A DNA stretch of 64,000 bases from Lactobacillus taiwanensis DSM 21401 (GCF_001436695.1 NZ_AYZG01000051.1:436387-500386), one strand, 5' to 3'. Numbered from the stretch's first letter, positions 52,667 through 60,945 are shown. The notes: a model not told the origin generated them from the sequence alone. Made by a program: numbers and translations.

Positions 52667-52926
52667 TTTCTATGCTCCTTCATGAACTCATCTAAGTCTG
52701 TTTTTGCATATCGTCGTATACCGTCTATCATAGTGTAAGGAATTTGATACTTTTTAATCCAAACATCTAGGGTACTGCGACTGATACCTAAATATATTGC
52801 GGCTTTAGTTTTATTAAAGTATCCATACATGGGATTCTTTAGCTTTGGAGCCTTTTCTTTAGCGTCTTTATACACAAGTTTGAAAGCTTTGACTACTAAA
52901 TCATTGGCTTCATTCATCGCTTCCAT
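52663..52926 (-). CDS. Excisionase-like helix-turn-helix protein
   Basis: 87 residues with a MerR/excisionase-type winged helix (FNKTKAAIYLGISRSTLDVWIKK ... YAKTDLDEFM). Early gene; could be the excisionase or an early regulator. Confidence 0.72.
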   Translation of the reverse strand: MEAMNEANDLVVKAFKLVYKDAKEKAPKLKNPMYGYFNKTKAAIYLGISRSTLDVWIKKYQIPYTMIDGIRRYAKTDLDEFMKEHRK

Positions 52927-52931
52927 ATTTA

Positions 52932-53150
52932 TTACTCCATTCCTAAAATTTCGTAGATAGTTTCTCTGATTTCCTTAGCACGTTTAGAGTTACTACCCTT
53001 AACAGCTTGATTAAGCTGTTGACGACTAATATTAAGTCTTTTGGCTAAGTAAGCTTGAGTCCATCCCTTTTTTATTAGAGCAACCTTAATTTCTGATTCC
53101 ACGTCATGTGTTGCTGCCTCCAATCTTTCTTCAATTGGCATATTTTTCAC
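52932..53150 (-). CDS. Cro-like helix-turn-helix regulator
   Basis: 72 residues: a basic HTH (KKGWTQAYLAKRLNISRQQLNQAVKG). First leftward early gene, in the place of cro. GAGGTG ribosome site. Confidence 0.72.
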   Translation of the reverse strand: MKNMPIEERLEAATHDVESEIKVALIKKGWTQAYLAKRLNISRQQLNQAVKGSNSKRAKEIRETIYEILGME

Positions 53151-53198
53151 CTCACTTTCTGTTAAACTAAAATCATCTAATAATAAGGAGATGATTTA

Positions 53199-53456
53199 AT
53201 GCTAAAAATTGTTTTTTCAAATAATGAAGAAGTTTCAATTGGTAAGAACGATATTATCCAAGCATGGGTTACTGATAATAAAGAAAAGCAACCATTTTAT
53301 GCTCATGATATTTTTTCGGGCACTTTATCTAATTCTAAAATCGCAACTCGTGATAGTAAGGTTGGATTGCAAGGACTTCTTGGCCAAGCTGAATGGATTT
53401 CTATAAATCATGGTCCTCTTTACAAAACTTCTTCAATTATAAAAATTATTGATTAA
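53199..53456 (+). CDS. Unknown 85-residue protein between cro and the repressor
   Basis: Soluble beta-rich protein with AAGGAG eight bases before ATG. Not recognised. It lies on the plus strand, so early leftward transcripts from the operator region would run through it antisense. It may be expressed in lysogeny. Confidence 0.6.
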   Translation: MLKIVFSNNEEVSIGKNDIIQAWVTDNKEKQPFYAHDIFSGTLSNSKIATRDSKVGLQGLLGQAEWISINHGPLYKTSSIIKIID

Positions 53457-53847
53457 AGTTCATTAATATAAACTTTTAATCATTTTTACTCGCTTATTTC
53501 TTTATAAATAGTTTTCTCATTAAAGAGTTGCTACTATTTTTTTGAAAAGGCGAGTTTTTTATCACCTCTTTTTTGTCAGAACTCAACAAGTTAATTTATT
53601 TGTTAATTTATTTGTTATAAATTTATTGACATTTTCACAGTATAGCTGTAAATTTAATGTATGATAAATAAGCATGAAACACGTATCCCCATACTGTTTA
53701 ATACTTGCTTATTTATTTGTTAACTTGTAAATTAATTCGTTTATTAACTCGTTGACGATATTTATATTAACAGCTGTACTGTAAAATATCAAGTATTTTT
53801 ACAGCAAAATTATAATTATTTTGTCAACGATTGAGAGGATCGTTGAT
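53457..53847. promoter_or_regulatory. Lysogeny switch region: operators and opposed promoters
   Basis: No gene. Two operators share 12 of 13 bases: ACAGTATAGCTGT (53637-53649, read as ACAGCTATACTGT on minus) and ACAGCTGTACTGT (53770-53782), with a half-site ACAGC at 53801. Strong hexamers place a site in the spacer of each of two opposed promoters: TTGACA-17-TAAATT (plus, 53626-53654) and TTGATA-17-TAATAT (minus, 53791-53763). A perfect 11-bp inverted repeat (53664-53674 / 53706-53716) and 12-bp tandem repeats TTAATTTATTTG (53591-53614) are also present. Confidence 0.65.
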
Positions 53848-54201
53848 ATGACAACATTTGAAAAAATAAAAAAATATGCAAAAATTAGAGGAATATCTTT
53901 ACAAAAAGTAGCTATTGAAGCTGGATTAAGTAAAAATATGATTTATCAATATAAGGATGGAACTAATCCAAGCATGAAAACCTTGCATAAAATTGCTGAA
54001 GTTCTTCATGTTGAGCCTAATGATCTATTGTCATCTTCTACTGAAACTAAAGACGATGGCAAAATTAAATGGAAAGATCTAGGAATGCCCTATGGTGGGA
54101 ATATTCCTGATGAATTAAATGATATGATCGACTCGATTGCCGAAACGTATTTAAAAAATCATCCTGAGCTAATTAAGGACAAATATAAGGGTAAGTGGTA
54201 A
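53848..54201 (+). CDS. CI-like phage repressor (HTH XRE family)
   Basis: A helix-turn-helix domain (ISLQKVAIEAGLSKNMIYQYKDG, about residues 17-40 of the ATG 53848 product) and a short acidic helical tail; it lacks an S24 peptidase domain. GAGAGGA upstream favours ATG 53848 over the TTG at 53821. It pairs with the ImmA-type protease gene just downstream (7-base overlap), as in ImmR/ImmA systems where the protease removes the repressor. Confidence 0.85.
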   Translation: MTTFEKIKKYAKIRGISLQKVAIEAGLSKNMIYQYKDGTNPSMKTLHKIAEVLHVEPNDLLSSSTETKDDGKIKWKDLGMPYGGNIPDELNDMIDSIAETYLKNHPELIKDKYKGKW

Positions 54202-54635
54202 GAATGAATTATATTAATCAAAGGAATTACAATGATTTGATTAATTGGCTAATGAATTATTGTTTGGATAATGGTATCGGTGCTGTGTTGACTAATGAAC
54301 TACCAGATAGTATCGGCGGAAAAAGTTATTTAATACCCGCCAATTTAGTAATTGTTAACAATAAATGGAAAAACAAAATGGAAGTACCTTTTATTTTTGC
54401 ACATGAAATAGGCCATATCTCTACTGGAGTTCCCTGCTCTTACCATGCTTCTATAACTAATAACATCAAAGAAGAAACTGAAGCAAATAAATTTGCTATC
54501 AATTTACTAAGAAAATATTGTAAATACAACGATATTCATTTTGATAATTACTATAATTTTGCACAAATTTTCTGTATTCCCAAAAAATATTTTTATCTTG
54601 TGCCTGATTCTCAGGAAGATTGGATTTTAAGCTAA
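54195..54635 (+). CDS. ImmA/IrrE-family metallopeptidase
   Basis: The zinc-protease motif FAHEIGH (H70, E71, H74 counted from GTG 54195) and a downstream ETEANKFA Glu. Likely cleaves the adjacent repressor on DNA damage to induce the phage. The start may be ATG 54204. Overlaps the repressor gene. Confidence 0.88.
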   Translation: MVRMNYINQRNYNDLINWLMNYCLDNGIGAVLTNELPDSIGGKSYLIPANLVIVNNKWKNKMEVPFIFAHEIGHISTGVPCSYHASITNNIKEETEANKFAINLLRKYCKYNDIHFDNYYNFAQIFCIPKKYFYLVPDSQEDWILS

Positions 54636-54690
54636 GTGTCCGAAATGACATTAAACTAAAAATAAATGTATTCTCAGGAGGTTAAAAGAG

Positions 54691-55194
54691 ATGAGAAAAA
54701 GAATAATTACAATTTTAGGAGCTGCATCTGTTATAGTTTTATTTGCTACTGGCTGTAGTGCAGATAATACTGGTAATGGTGGTACCAAAGTGGAAAAGTC
54801 TTCTAAAAAGAAGAGTGAAATTAAGTACTACAAACTTGGTGAAACTGTAAAAGTTGGAGATGTAGAATATACTCTTAAATCAGTAGAAAAAACTGATGAA
54901 AGAAATGAGTTTGAAGACAGTAAACCAGCTAATGTTATTAAAGTTGTTTACCATGTTAAAAATGATGGTAAACAAGATTTACCTATTGGGACTGACTTAG
55001 ATGCCTATGGTCCCGATAATAACAAATTGAAAACTTATCCAATTAGTAACACCACAGTAGATTCTATTGCTCCAGGAAAAGAATCTGATGTAACTACAGG
55101 CTTTGGAACAGATAAAATGGGAGATTTTGAACTACAATTCAAACCTTTAGTGTCATTAGATAAATCTGCAAAATTTAAAGTTAATGTTCAATAA
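54691..55194 (+). CDS. Lipoprotein with DUF4352-like immunoglobulin domain
   Basis: A lipobox (LFATGCSA, Cys at 22) after a short signal peptide, a Lys/Ser linker, and a beta-sandwich domain typical of DUF4352 (residues about 45-167, VVYHVKNDGKQ). Expressed from the lysogeny side, on the outer membrane face. Surface lipoproteins at this place in other phages block infection by relatives; that role is inferred. AGGAGG ribosome site. Confidence 0.8.
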   Translation: MRKRIITILGAASVIVLFATGCSADNTGNGGTKVEKSSKKKSEIKYYKLGETVKVGDVEYTLKSVEKTDERNEFEDSKPANVIKVVYHVKNDGKQDLPIGTDLDAYGPDNNKLKTYPISNTTVDSIAPGKESDVTTGFGTDKMGDFELQFKPLVSLDKSAKFKVNVQ

Positions 55195-55221
55195 AATAGA
55201 AGTATAGGAGAAATATTTACA

Positions 55222-55593
55222 ATGAAATTAAAAATTAATATGTGGACTGGAATTTTAGATATTATAAACTGTGTATTATTTGCTGTATCTTGGCCAGTAA
55301 TTTTTGGAACTGCATTTTCAGATGCATTTTCTGGAAGCAATTTAACTAATGGTACAGGAACATTTTTCTATGTTATGGCTTGGGCAGGCGTAATTTTAAA
55401 TATAATTGCTCTAGTTCAATCAAAGAAATCTAATATTTCAATTGTAGGCCCAATTCTTGGAATCATCGGAAGTGCGCTATTCGGTTTAACCGCAGCTCTT
55501 GCTTTTCCTGCACTAGTTGTATTAATTATTGCGACTGTATTTACTATGTTGCAACATCCAGCTAAAAATGCTGAAGCAAAAACTGAAAAATAA
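55222..55593 (+). CDS. Small membrane protein of the lysogeny module
   Basis: 123 residues with three or four hydrophobic segments and a Lys/Glu tail. Not recognised. It follows the lipoprotein by 27 bases and probably works in the same transcript. Confidence 0.65.
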   Translation: MKLKINMWTGILDIINCVLFAVSWPVIFGTAFSDAFSGSNLTNGTGTFFYVMAWAGVILNIIALVQSKKSNISIVGPILGIIGSALFGLTAALAFPALVVLIIATVFTMLQHPAKNAEAKTEK

Positions 55594-55604
55594 TTAAACA
55601 AAAA

Positions 55605-55760
55605 ATCCCACCGATGCGCCAACATCAGTGGGATAAGGAAACGAGCTACGCCAATAGCTCAAATGAATGTTTAAAAATATTAACAAAACCATCGCCAAAT
55701 AGTTCTGCTATCTCCTATTTTAGCAGACTTTTAGCGATGCCAAAATAGGAGGTTTTTATT
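55605..55760 (+). promoter_or_regulatory. Structured leader RNA of the integrase gene
   Basis: Three hairpins in 155 bases. H1 (55605-55634): 12-bp stem, one mismatch, loop CGCCAA. H2 (55643-55660): 6-bp stem GAGCTA, loop CGCCAA again. H3 (55690-55739): outer CATCGC/GCGATG and inner TCTGCTA/TAGCAGA, with a loop whose CTCCTATTTT is complementary over 10 bases to the integrase ribosome site (55742-55751). It may control integrase translation or be a known Lactobacillales integrase-associated RNA. Confidence 0.6.
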
Positions 55761-56879
55761 ATGCCTAAAAGGAATAAACACATAAAACAATATAAATTAA
55801 AAAATGGTGATGTTCGTTACATGTTCCATGCTTATTTAGGTAAAGATCCTGTAACTGGGCAACCTATCCAAATCACTAAAAGGAAATTTGCTACTTATAA
55901 TGAAGCGAAAGAAGTTTATGATGAGTTTATCGCTAAAGGCGTTAAAGGCTATATTAAGCCTAAACAACATACAGTAGATGAAGTTTATAAGGTATGGTTT
56001 GAAGCCTATAAAGAGACCGTTAAACAATCTACAGCTAATAAAACAGCGATTAATTATAAGGTGCATATCAAGCCATGGTTTGGGAATGAGTATATAGATC
56101 AAATTGATACTGCCAAATTTCAGTCTTGGGTTAACTCACTTTATAAAAATTTAGTTAAGTACAAAGAAGTCATTAATCGATTTAGTCAAATTTATGATTA
56201 TGGGGCTGCATTAAGATATTGTCAAAAAATATATAATCCAGTTAATGCAGTTATTATTCCTCGAAAGACAAAAAGACGTCGTAGAAATATTCAAAAAAAT
56301 TTCTATACTTTAGACCAACTAAAGCAATTTTTGAAAGTTGCAGAAAAACAAAATTATCGTAGCTATACTTATTTTCTCTTGCTCGCTACTTCAGGAATTA
56401 GAAAATCCGAAGCATTAGCTTTAACTTGGTCCGATATTGATTGGAAAGCCAAAACTGTTTCCATCACAAAAACTTTAGCTTTAGGAATGGATAATAAATT
56501 AATTGTTCAAACACCTAAAAGTTTAACTTCAAATCGGCCAATTCCACTTACTGAACATATGATTACTGTTCTTAAAGAATATCGAAAACAGCAAAAAATT
56601 ATATGCCCTATCATTTTTCATGGCATTAGTAGTAATTACGTTAATCTTTCAAAACCTGATAGATGGCTACAAGCAGTTTACAACGCCGATAAATCACTTA
56701 AAAAGATCACGATTCACGGTTTTAGACATACTTATGCTACTCTTAACAAGAATCAAGAAAGAACTGATGTGGAAGCAGTTATGGGACATAACAGTGTAGA
56801 AATGACTGAACATTATACTCATGCCACTCAAGAAGGAATGGAAAATATCAGAAGTTATATGAACTCGTTAAATATTTAA
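55761..56879 (+). CDS. int: Phage tyrosine integrase
   Basis: 372 residues. An N-terminal AP2-like arm-binding domain (1-60), a SAM-like core-binding domain (70-165) and the catalytic domain with R214 (SGIRKSE), K253, H319-R322 (HGFRHTYAT), H343 and the nucleophile Y352 (TEHYTH). Catalyses integration at the tmRNA 3' end. AGGAGG lies eight bases before the ATG. The att core is 87 bp downstream. Confidence 0.95.
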   Translation: MPKRNKHIKQYKLKNGDVRYMFHAYLGKDPVTGQPIQITKRKFATYNEAKEVYDEFIAKGVKGYIKPKQHTVDEVYKVWFEAYKETVKQSTANKTAINYKVHIKPWFGNEYIDQIDTAKFQSWVNSLYKNLVKYKEVINRFSQIYDYGAALRYCQKIYNPVNAVIIPRKTKRRRRNIQKNFYTLDQLKQFLKVAEKQNYRSYTYFLLLATSGIRKSEALALTWSDIDWKAKTVSITKTLALGMDNKLIVQTPKSLTSNRPIPLTEHMITVLKEYRKQQKIICPIIFHGISSNYVNLSKPDRWLQAVYNADKSLKKITIHGFRHTYATLNKNQERTDVEAVMGHNSVEMTEHYTHATQEGMENIRSYMNSLNI

Positions 56880-56890
56880 AAAATCGTTTA

Positions 56891-56910
56891 TTGTATCAAA
56901 ATTGTATCAA
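56891..56910. repeat. Putative integrase arm-binding repeats, integrase end
   Basis: Two copies of TTGTATCAA at 11-bp spacing, identical in motif, orientation and spacing to the pair at 20746-20765. Confidence 0.6.
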
Positions 56911-56917
56911 AAATAAA

Positions 56918-56956
56918 TAAAAACCGCTCTAAATGTTGATATAGAGCGGTTTTTAT
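56918..56956 (-). terminator. Phage-borne terminator for the tmRNA gene
   Basis: AACCGCTCTA pairs with TAGAGCGGTT around a loop, with T tract on the minus strand, 10 bases after the tmRNA end. It replaces the host copy displaced to 20591-20630. Confidence 0.85.
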
Positions 56957-56965
56957 TCTTATCTA

Positions 56966-56978
56966 TGGAGATGAGGGG
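56966..56978. other. Attachment site core within the tmRNA 3' end
   Basis: TGGAGATGAGGGG, identical to 20640-20652. On the minus strand it is the end of the tmRNA T arm and the acceptor strand. Confidence 0.88.
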
Positions 56979-57328
56979 AATTGAACCCCTGTCCAAACGT
57001 ATTTCGTCGCTAACCTCTACGATCATAGTTATATTACTTAAATTCGCTTTGATAAAACGCCATATAACAGGGCTAAACTATCAAAACTAACCCAAGAATC
57101 TTATTTCTAACTATTAAGGTAAGTAGTTAAACGTAGCTCGTTAAATGGTAAGACCCGCAGACAGACACGAGCAATCCGTCATTGGATCACGCAGGCTGAC
57201 TAAGCAGCTACTGCGTAAGAATTTTCGTTATTTGCAGTTATAATTTAACTGTGACGTTTTTAACGTAGACGTGACCTACGAATCGCAGTCACCGCGAATC
57301 TACGCCTGTCGAATCCCAAAACATCCCC
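56966..57328 (-). ncRNA. ssrA: tmRNA (transfer-messenger RNA)
   Basis: Rescues stalled ribosomes. The 5' GGGGATG pairs with the 3' CATCTCC (one G-U); the T arm GGGGTTCAATTCCCC is intact, discriminator A, CCA not encoded. The tag frame (57200-57235) reads ANNENSYAVAA and a stop. About 363 bases. Prophage insertion restores the 3' end exactly. Confidence 0.95.
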
Positions 57329-57384
57329 AGATGCTTCAATGGTATCACACTCACAATTAAAAATCCACAAACTACTATTCTCTA

Positions 57385-58584
57385 TTACTTATCTAATTTA
57401 GCCAAGCGTACAACATCTCTAGCAATCATTAATTCCTCATTGGTTGGAACAATCATTGCATCAATTTTTGAATCTGGTGTAGTAATTTTCCCCTCACGGT
57501 TAGCCTTATTAGCGTCTTCATCATATTTAAGTCCAAGCCAAGTAAGACCATCCATAATTTGCTTTCTAACACTTGCATCATGTTCACCAATTCCGGCAGT
57601 AAAGACCAAAACGTCTAATCCGCCCATTTCAGTCATATAAGCACCAATATAACGAACAATTCTATTAATGAAAACATCCTTAGTAAGCTTAGCCTGTTGA
57701 TCACCATTCTTAATAGCTTTTTCAATATCTCTCATATCTGGTGAAACACCTGAAAGACCAAGTAAACCAGATTCGGTGTTAAGCATTTTAATAACTTCGT
57801 TAAAGCTACCAATATCACCCTTCTTCATAATAAATTGAAGAAGAGATGGATCAACGTCACCACTTCGAGTACTCATTGTAATACCTGCAACAGGACTGAA
57901 TCCCATAGAAGTATCAAAAGATTTTCCATCTTTGATTGCAGTAACTGATGCACCACTTCCTAAATGGCAAATAACCATCTTTAAATCTTCTACAGGCTTA
58001 TTTAAAAGATCTGCTGTACGACGAGAAACATAACGTGCAGAAGTTCCGTGAGCACCATATTTTCTAGCACGGAATTTTTCATAGTATTTATAAGGTACTG
58101 AATATAAATATTGAACTGGATCTAAAGTTTGGTGGAAAGAAGTATCAAAAACAGCAACTTCTGGTACATTTGGTAAAACTTTCATAAAAGCATAGATTCC
58201 ATCAGCTTCAGCTGGGTTATGTAAAGGTGCATAATCGCTAATGTTATAAATCTTCCAAAGATTATCCTTAGTAATAATAGTACTGTCAGTAAATTCCTCA
58301 CCACCAGCAACAACACGGTGACCCACACCAGCTATATCATCTAAAGAATCAATAACGTTATATTCTTTAAGCCAATTAAGTAGCTTTTGAACAGCTTCTT
58401 CCTGAGTAGCAATATCATTTTCTTCATCATGTTGACTACCGTCTGCTAGTGTCATTGTAAATACTGACCCTGGTAAACCAACTCGGTCAGCCATACCAGA
58501 TGCAATTACTTCTTCATTATCAAGAGAGAACAATTTGTACTTAAATGATGAGCTACCTGAGTTTACTGCTAAAACTTTTTTCAT
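57385..58584 (-). CDS. ackA: Acetate kinase
   Basis: Makes ATP and acetate from acetyl-phosphate. 399 residues, with N-terminal VNSGSSSFKYKLF, the GHRVVAGGE and catalytic FDTSFHQTL regions, and HLGSGASVTAI. Follows the methyltransferase by 20 bases, as in other lactobacilli where ackA ends the comG-ytxK-ackA run. Confidence 0.97.
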   Translation of the reverse strand: MKKVLAVNSGSSSFKYKLFSLDNEEVIASGMADRVGLPGSVFTMTLADGSQHDEENDIATQEEAVQKLLNWLKEYNVIDSLDDIAGVGHRVVAGGEEFTDSTIITKDNLWKIYNISDYAPLHNPAEADGIYAFMKVLPNVPEVAVFDTSFHQTLDPVQYLYSVPYKYYEKFRARKYGAHGTSARYVSRRTADLLNKPVEDLKMVICHLGSGASVTAIKDGKSFDTSMGFSPVAGITMSTRSGDVDPSLLQFIMKKGDIGSFNEVIKMLNTESGLLGLSGVSPDMRDIEKAIKNGDQQAKLTKDVFINRIVRYIGAYMTEMGGLDVLVFTAGIGEHDASVRKQIMDGLTWLGLKYDEDANKANREGKITTPDSKIDAMIVPTNEELMIARDVVRLAKLDK

Positions 58585-58604
58585 TTTATATACCTCTATA
58601 TAAA

Positions 58605-59606
58605 TTATTTTTTATCGTTTTGATACCAGTCATTTAATTTCATATTAAATGCTACTAGAGAATCTGGTTTCTTTAAAGAATCTAACTTAGCTACCAATAC
58701 TTCACGCTCTACAGCTTTTTCACCATGATTTTGGAAAACTAAAATTGATTTTTGCTGAACTTTACTTGAAAACATATCATCAGGCAAATCAACAATTGTT
58801 TGAATATTTACTTTTTTAGCTAACCAAGTCATAAATTCAGTTGATCCCTTACCTGTAAATAATAACTTTGGTACCACTAAAAATGCAAATCCGTCACGCT
58901 TAAGATTATTCACAATTTGTTCAATAAACAAAGTATGAGCAAAAGAATGTCCCTCTTTAGCATGATTTTCAAAACGTTGAGCATTGTTATCTAGCGGATA
59001 GTAACCAACTGGTATGTCACTCACTATCACATCAGCTTTTTGAATCATCCATGGATCTAACGCATCTTGACAATATAAATCAATTTTCAAATCTTCAAGA
59101 TGAGCACCAATATCTGCTAAATCTAATAACGATTCATCATTATCAATTCCAATCAAATGGTAATTGTTTTGCGAGTGATTTTCTTGAATTAATTGTCTAA
59201 TAATCGAATAAAGCAAATTTCCTGTTCCAATAGCGGGATCAACCACTGTCTTTTCTCCAGCTGGGACGATTTTTTGCCAAATTAAAGCAATTACTGTAGC
59301 AATTACTGAAGGGGTTGGCATTAAATTATAATCACTAGCGTCTTGAGCAATAGCTTTTAAAGTTAACAAGGTGAATACCTGCACCTTTAAGGATCGTGGT
59401 AAATTCTCATAATTCAATTGACGATATTCTTCAGTCAACTTAGCAACAGTTTCCTTATCAGGAGCACCTGACTCAACTTTGATTTTTCCATTTTCTAAAT
59501 TATCAAAAGTCTCTGTTAGTGCAGATGAGAAAGAAACATTTAACGCTTTTTGCAAATGCTCGACTGCTGTCTGAAATTTCGGATACAATTCTTCTACTTT
59601 TTGCAT
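58605..59606 (-). CDS. YtxK-like class I SAM-dependent methyltransferase
   Basis: 333 residues: a helical N-terminal domain, then an N6-adenine-type methyltransferase fold with VVDPAIGTGNLL and DIPVGYYP in the NPPY position. The target is unknown. Conserved neighbour of comG and ackA in this group. Confidence 0.85.
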   Translation of the reverse strand: MQKVEELYPKFQTAVEHLQKALNVSFSSALTETFDNLENGKIKVESGAPDKETVAKLTEEYRQLNYENLPRSLKVQVFTLLTLKAIAQDASDYNLMPTPSVIATVIALIWQKIVPAGEKTVVDPAIGTGNLLYSIIRQLIQENHSQNNYHLIGIDNDESLLDLADIGAHLEDLKIDLYCQDALDPWMIQKADVIVSDIPVGYYPLDNNAQRFENHAKEGHSFAHTLFIEQIVNNLKRDGFAFLVVPKLLFTGKGSTEFMTWLAKKVNIQTIVDLPDDMFSSKVQQKSILVFQNHGEKAVEREVLVAKLDSLKKPDSLVAFNMKLNDWYQNDKK

Positions 59607-59675
59607 TTTTCTTCCTTCTTTTATATTCCTTCTAATATTTTATAGGTATCCTTAAAGACTGGCAAGCGATCATTA

Positions 59676-59831
59676 TTACTTAGAAAAATAATTTATTAAA
59701 GCTATGTTACTTTCCATATGTTCAGCGAAAATTTGCTGATATCCTATCACAAAGGCTATACAGATATTAATTAACAAAATACTACTTATCAAAGCACTTC
59801 CATTAACTCTTCTTGCTTTCCTTTTTATCAT
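59676..59831 (-). CDS. comGG: ComGG-like minor pseudopilin (short)
   Basis: 51 residues from ATG 59831, overlapping the comGF end by 29 bases. A basic lead (MIKRKARRVNGSALISSILL) and one membrane helix, the remnant-sized pattern of ComGG. Symbol by position; sequence conservation in ComGG is weak. Confidence 0.55.
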   Translation of the reverse strand: MIKRKARRVNGSALISSILLINICIAFVIGYQQIFAEHMESNIALINYFSK

Positions 59832-60315
59832 CTTTTAATTCTTTCTTCTCTTTTGGTAAATTCGTCTTAAAGAACATTTCGCTCTGTCTACCATCATTTT
59901 CAGTTACTAAAATTGTAAAAGAATCATCTGTAGTGGAACATTTTATTCTTTTTACTTTAAAAAGTAGAGGCATATGTCCACCCTCATCTGTCCTCATTCT
60001 TAAAGTATCATTCGGACTTACATCGATTGCATAAATATCATAAATCGGATCCCCATTCTTTTTCTTCTTATTTGATAACTTCTTTAGCAGCACTTTAGTA
60101 GGATCTGATCCAGTTCTGCTTACTTCAACATGACCACTTTCTTTTAAGAAATTATTTACTTGCACATAACTATAAGTTATTTCATTTACACCACTTTTTT
60201 GATGATTAATTTTTCTTAATGTACTTACAAGTCCAAACAATATTTGAACGCAAGCTATAGTTACTGCAATCGCAAAAACTGCTTCTAATAAAGTAAATCC
60301 TCTTATTTTCTTCAT
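59803..60315 (-). CDS. comGF: ComGF-like minor pseudopilin
   Basis: 170 residues; prepilin-type N-terminus with the cleavage site after RG in IRGFTLLEAVFAIAV, one membrane helix and a beta-rich tail with a Lys/Glu end. Part of the DNA-uptake pseudopilus. Confidence 0.8.
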   Translation of the reverse strand: MKKIRGFTLLEAVFAIAVTIACVQILFGLVSTLRKINHQKSGVNEITYSYVQVNNFLKESGHVEVSRTGSDPTKVLLKKLSNKKKKNGDPIYDIYAIDVSPNDTLRMRTDEGGHMPLLFKVKRIKCSTTDDSFTILVTENDGRQSEMFFKTNLPKEKKELKDDKKESKKS

Positions 60316-60320
60316 TACTT

Positions 60321-60539
60321 TTACCTATAATAAAGTCGATCATGAACTAAAAGTGTCTTTTTATCACTATGACGAAAAATATATTCCGCATATGCCTTAT
60401 CTACACGTTTCTCAACTTGCTGTTCAGTATGCTTATTGTGTCTAATGGTCATCCCTAAAAGGATCACCCCTAAACAAGCAATTGTAAATCCAACACAAGC
60501 TTCCCATAAAATAAAGCCCTTTACTCTCTTATTCTTCAA
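60321..60539 (-). CDS. comGE: ComGE-like minor pseudopilin
   Basis: 72 residues; VKGFILWEACVGFTIACLG with the prepilin G-F site and the E+5. Overlaps comGD by 11 bases. Confidence 0.72.
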   Translation of the reverse strand: MKNKRVKGFILWEACVGFTIACLGVILLGMTIRHNKHTEQQVEKRVDKAYAEYIFRHSDKKTLLVHDRLYYR

Positions 60540-60945
60540 TCATTCTTCCCCATGCCATTTGTAATTTTATTTTCTTTTCCTTATTGCCATTTCTTACTGT
60601 GATTGTCCTTGGTGAAACTCTTCCGTGGTTATTAATATATAAATTGTCTAGATTATATACTTTTACATGACGATCCAAATAAATTTTTGATGCTCTATCT
60701 GAACCCTTTATTTCTATTGACGAATTATTATCAAAATACAAAAATATATAATTCTTTTTTTCTACAGTTGCCAAATGCATATATTTGTTAATTGTTGATT
60801 TTATTTGTCTCGTTGAATTATCTAATATCATCTGTTCCTTAATATTTTTCACATAAAGTGTGGGCATCAATATGAGTAAGCAAGTAACAGTCAATGTAAT
60901 TATGGTTTCAATTAAAGTAAAACCTTTTATTCTATTCAAAATCAT
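60529..60945 (-). CDS. comGD: ComGD-like pseudopilin
   Basis: 138 residues; IKGFTLIETIITLTVTCLL prepilin signal followed by a beta-rich domain. Overlaps comGC by 4 bases. Confidence 0.82.
   Translation of the reverse strand: MILNRIKGFTLIETIITLTVTCLLILMPTLYVKNIKEQMILDNSTRQIKSTINKYMHLATVEKKNYIFLYFDNNSSIEIKGSDRASKIYLDRHVKVYNLDNLYINNHGRVSPRTITVRNGNKEKKIKLQMAWGRMIEE

Larger units (their letters stand above)
20640..56978. mobile_element. Siphovirus prophage inserted in the tmRNA 3' end (about 36.3 kb)
   Basis: A full set of modules lies between two 13-bp att cores: lysis, tail, head, packaging, replication, switch and integrase. It keeps the order typical of Firmicute siphophages. Late and early lytic genes are on the minus strand; lysogeny genes are on the plus strand. 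All structural genes look intact. Two genes (SieB-like and DEAD helicase) are frameshifted, which may leave the phage impaired. Confidence 0.95.
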
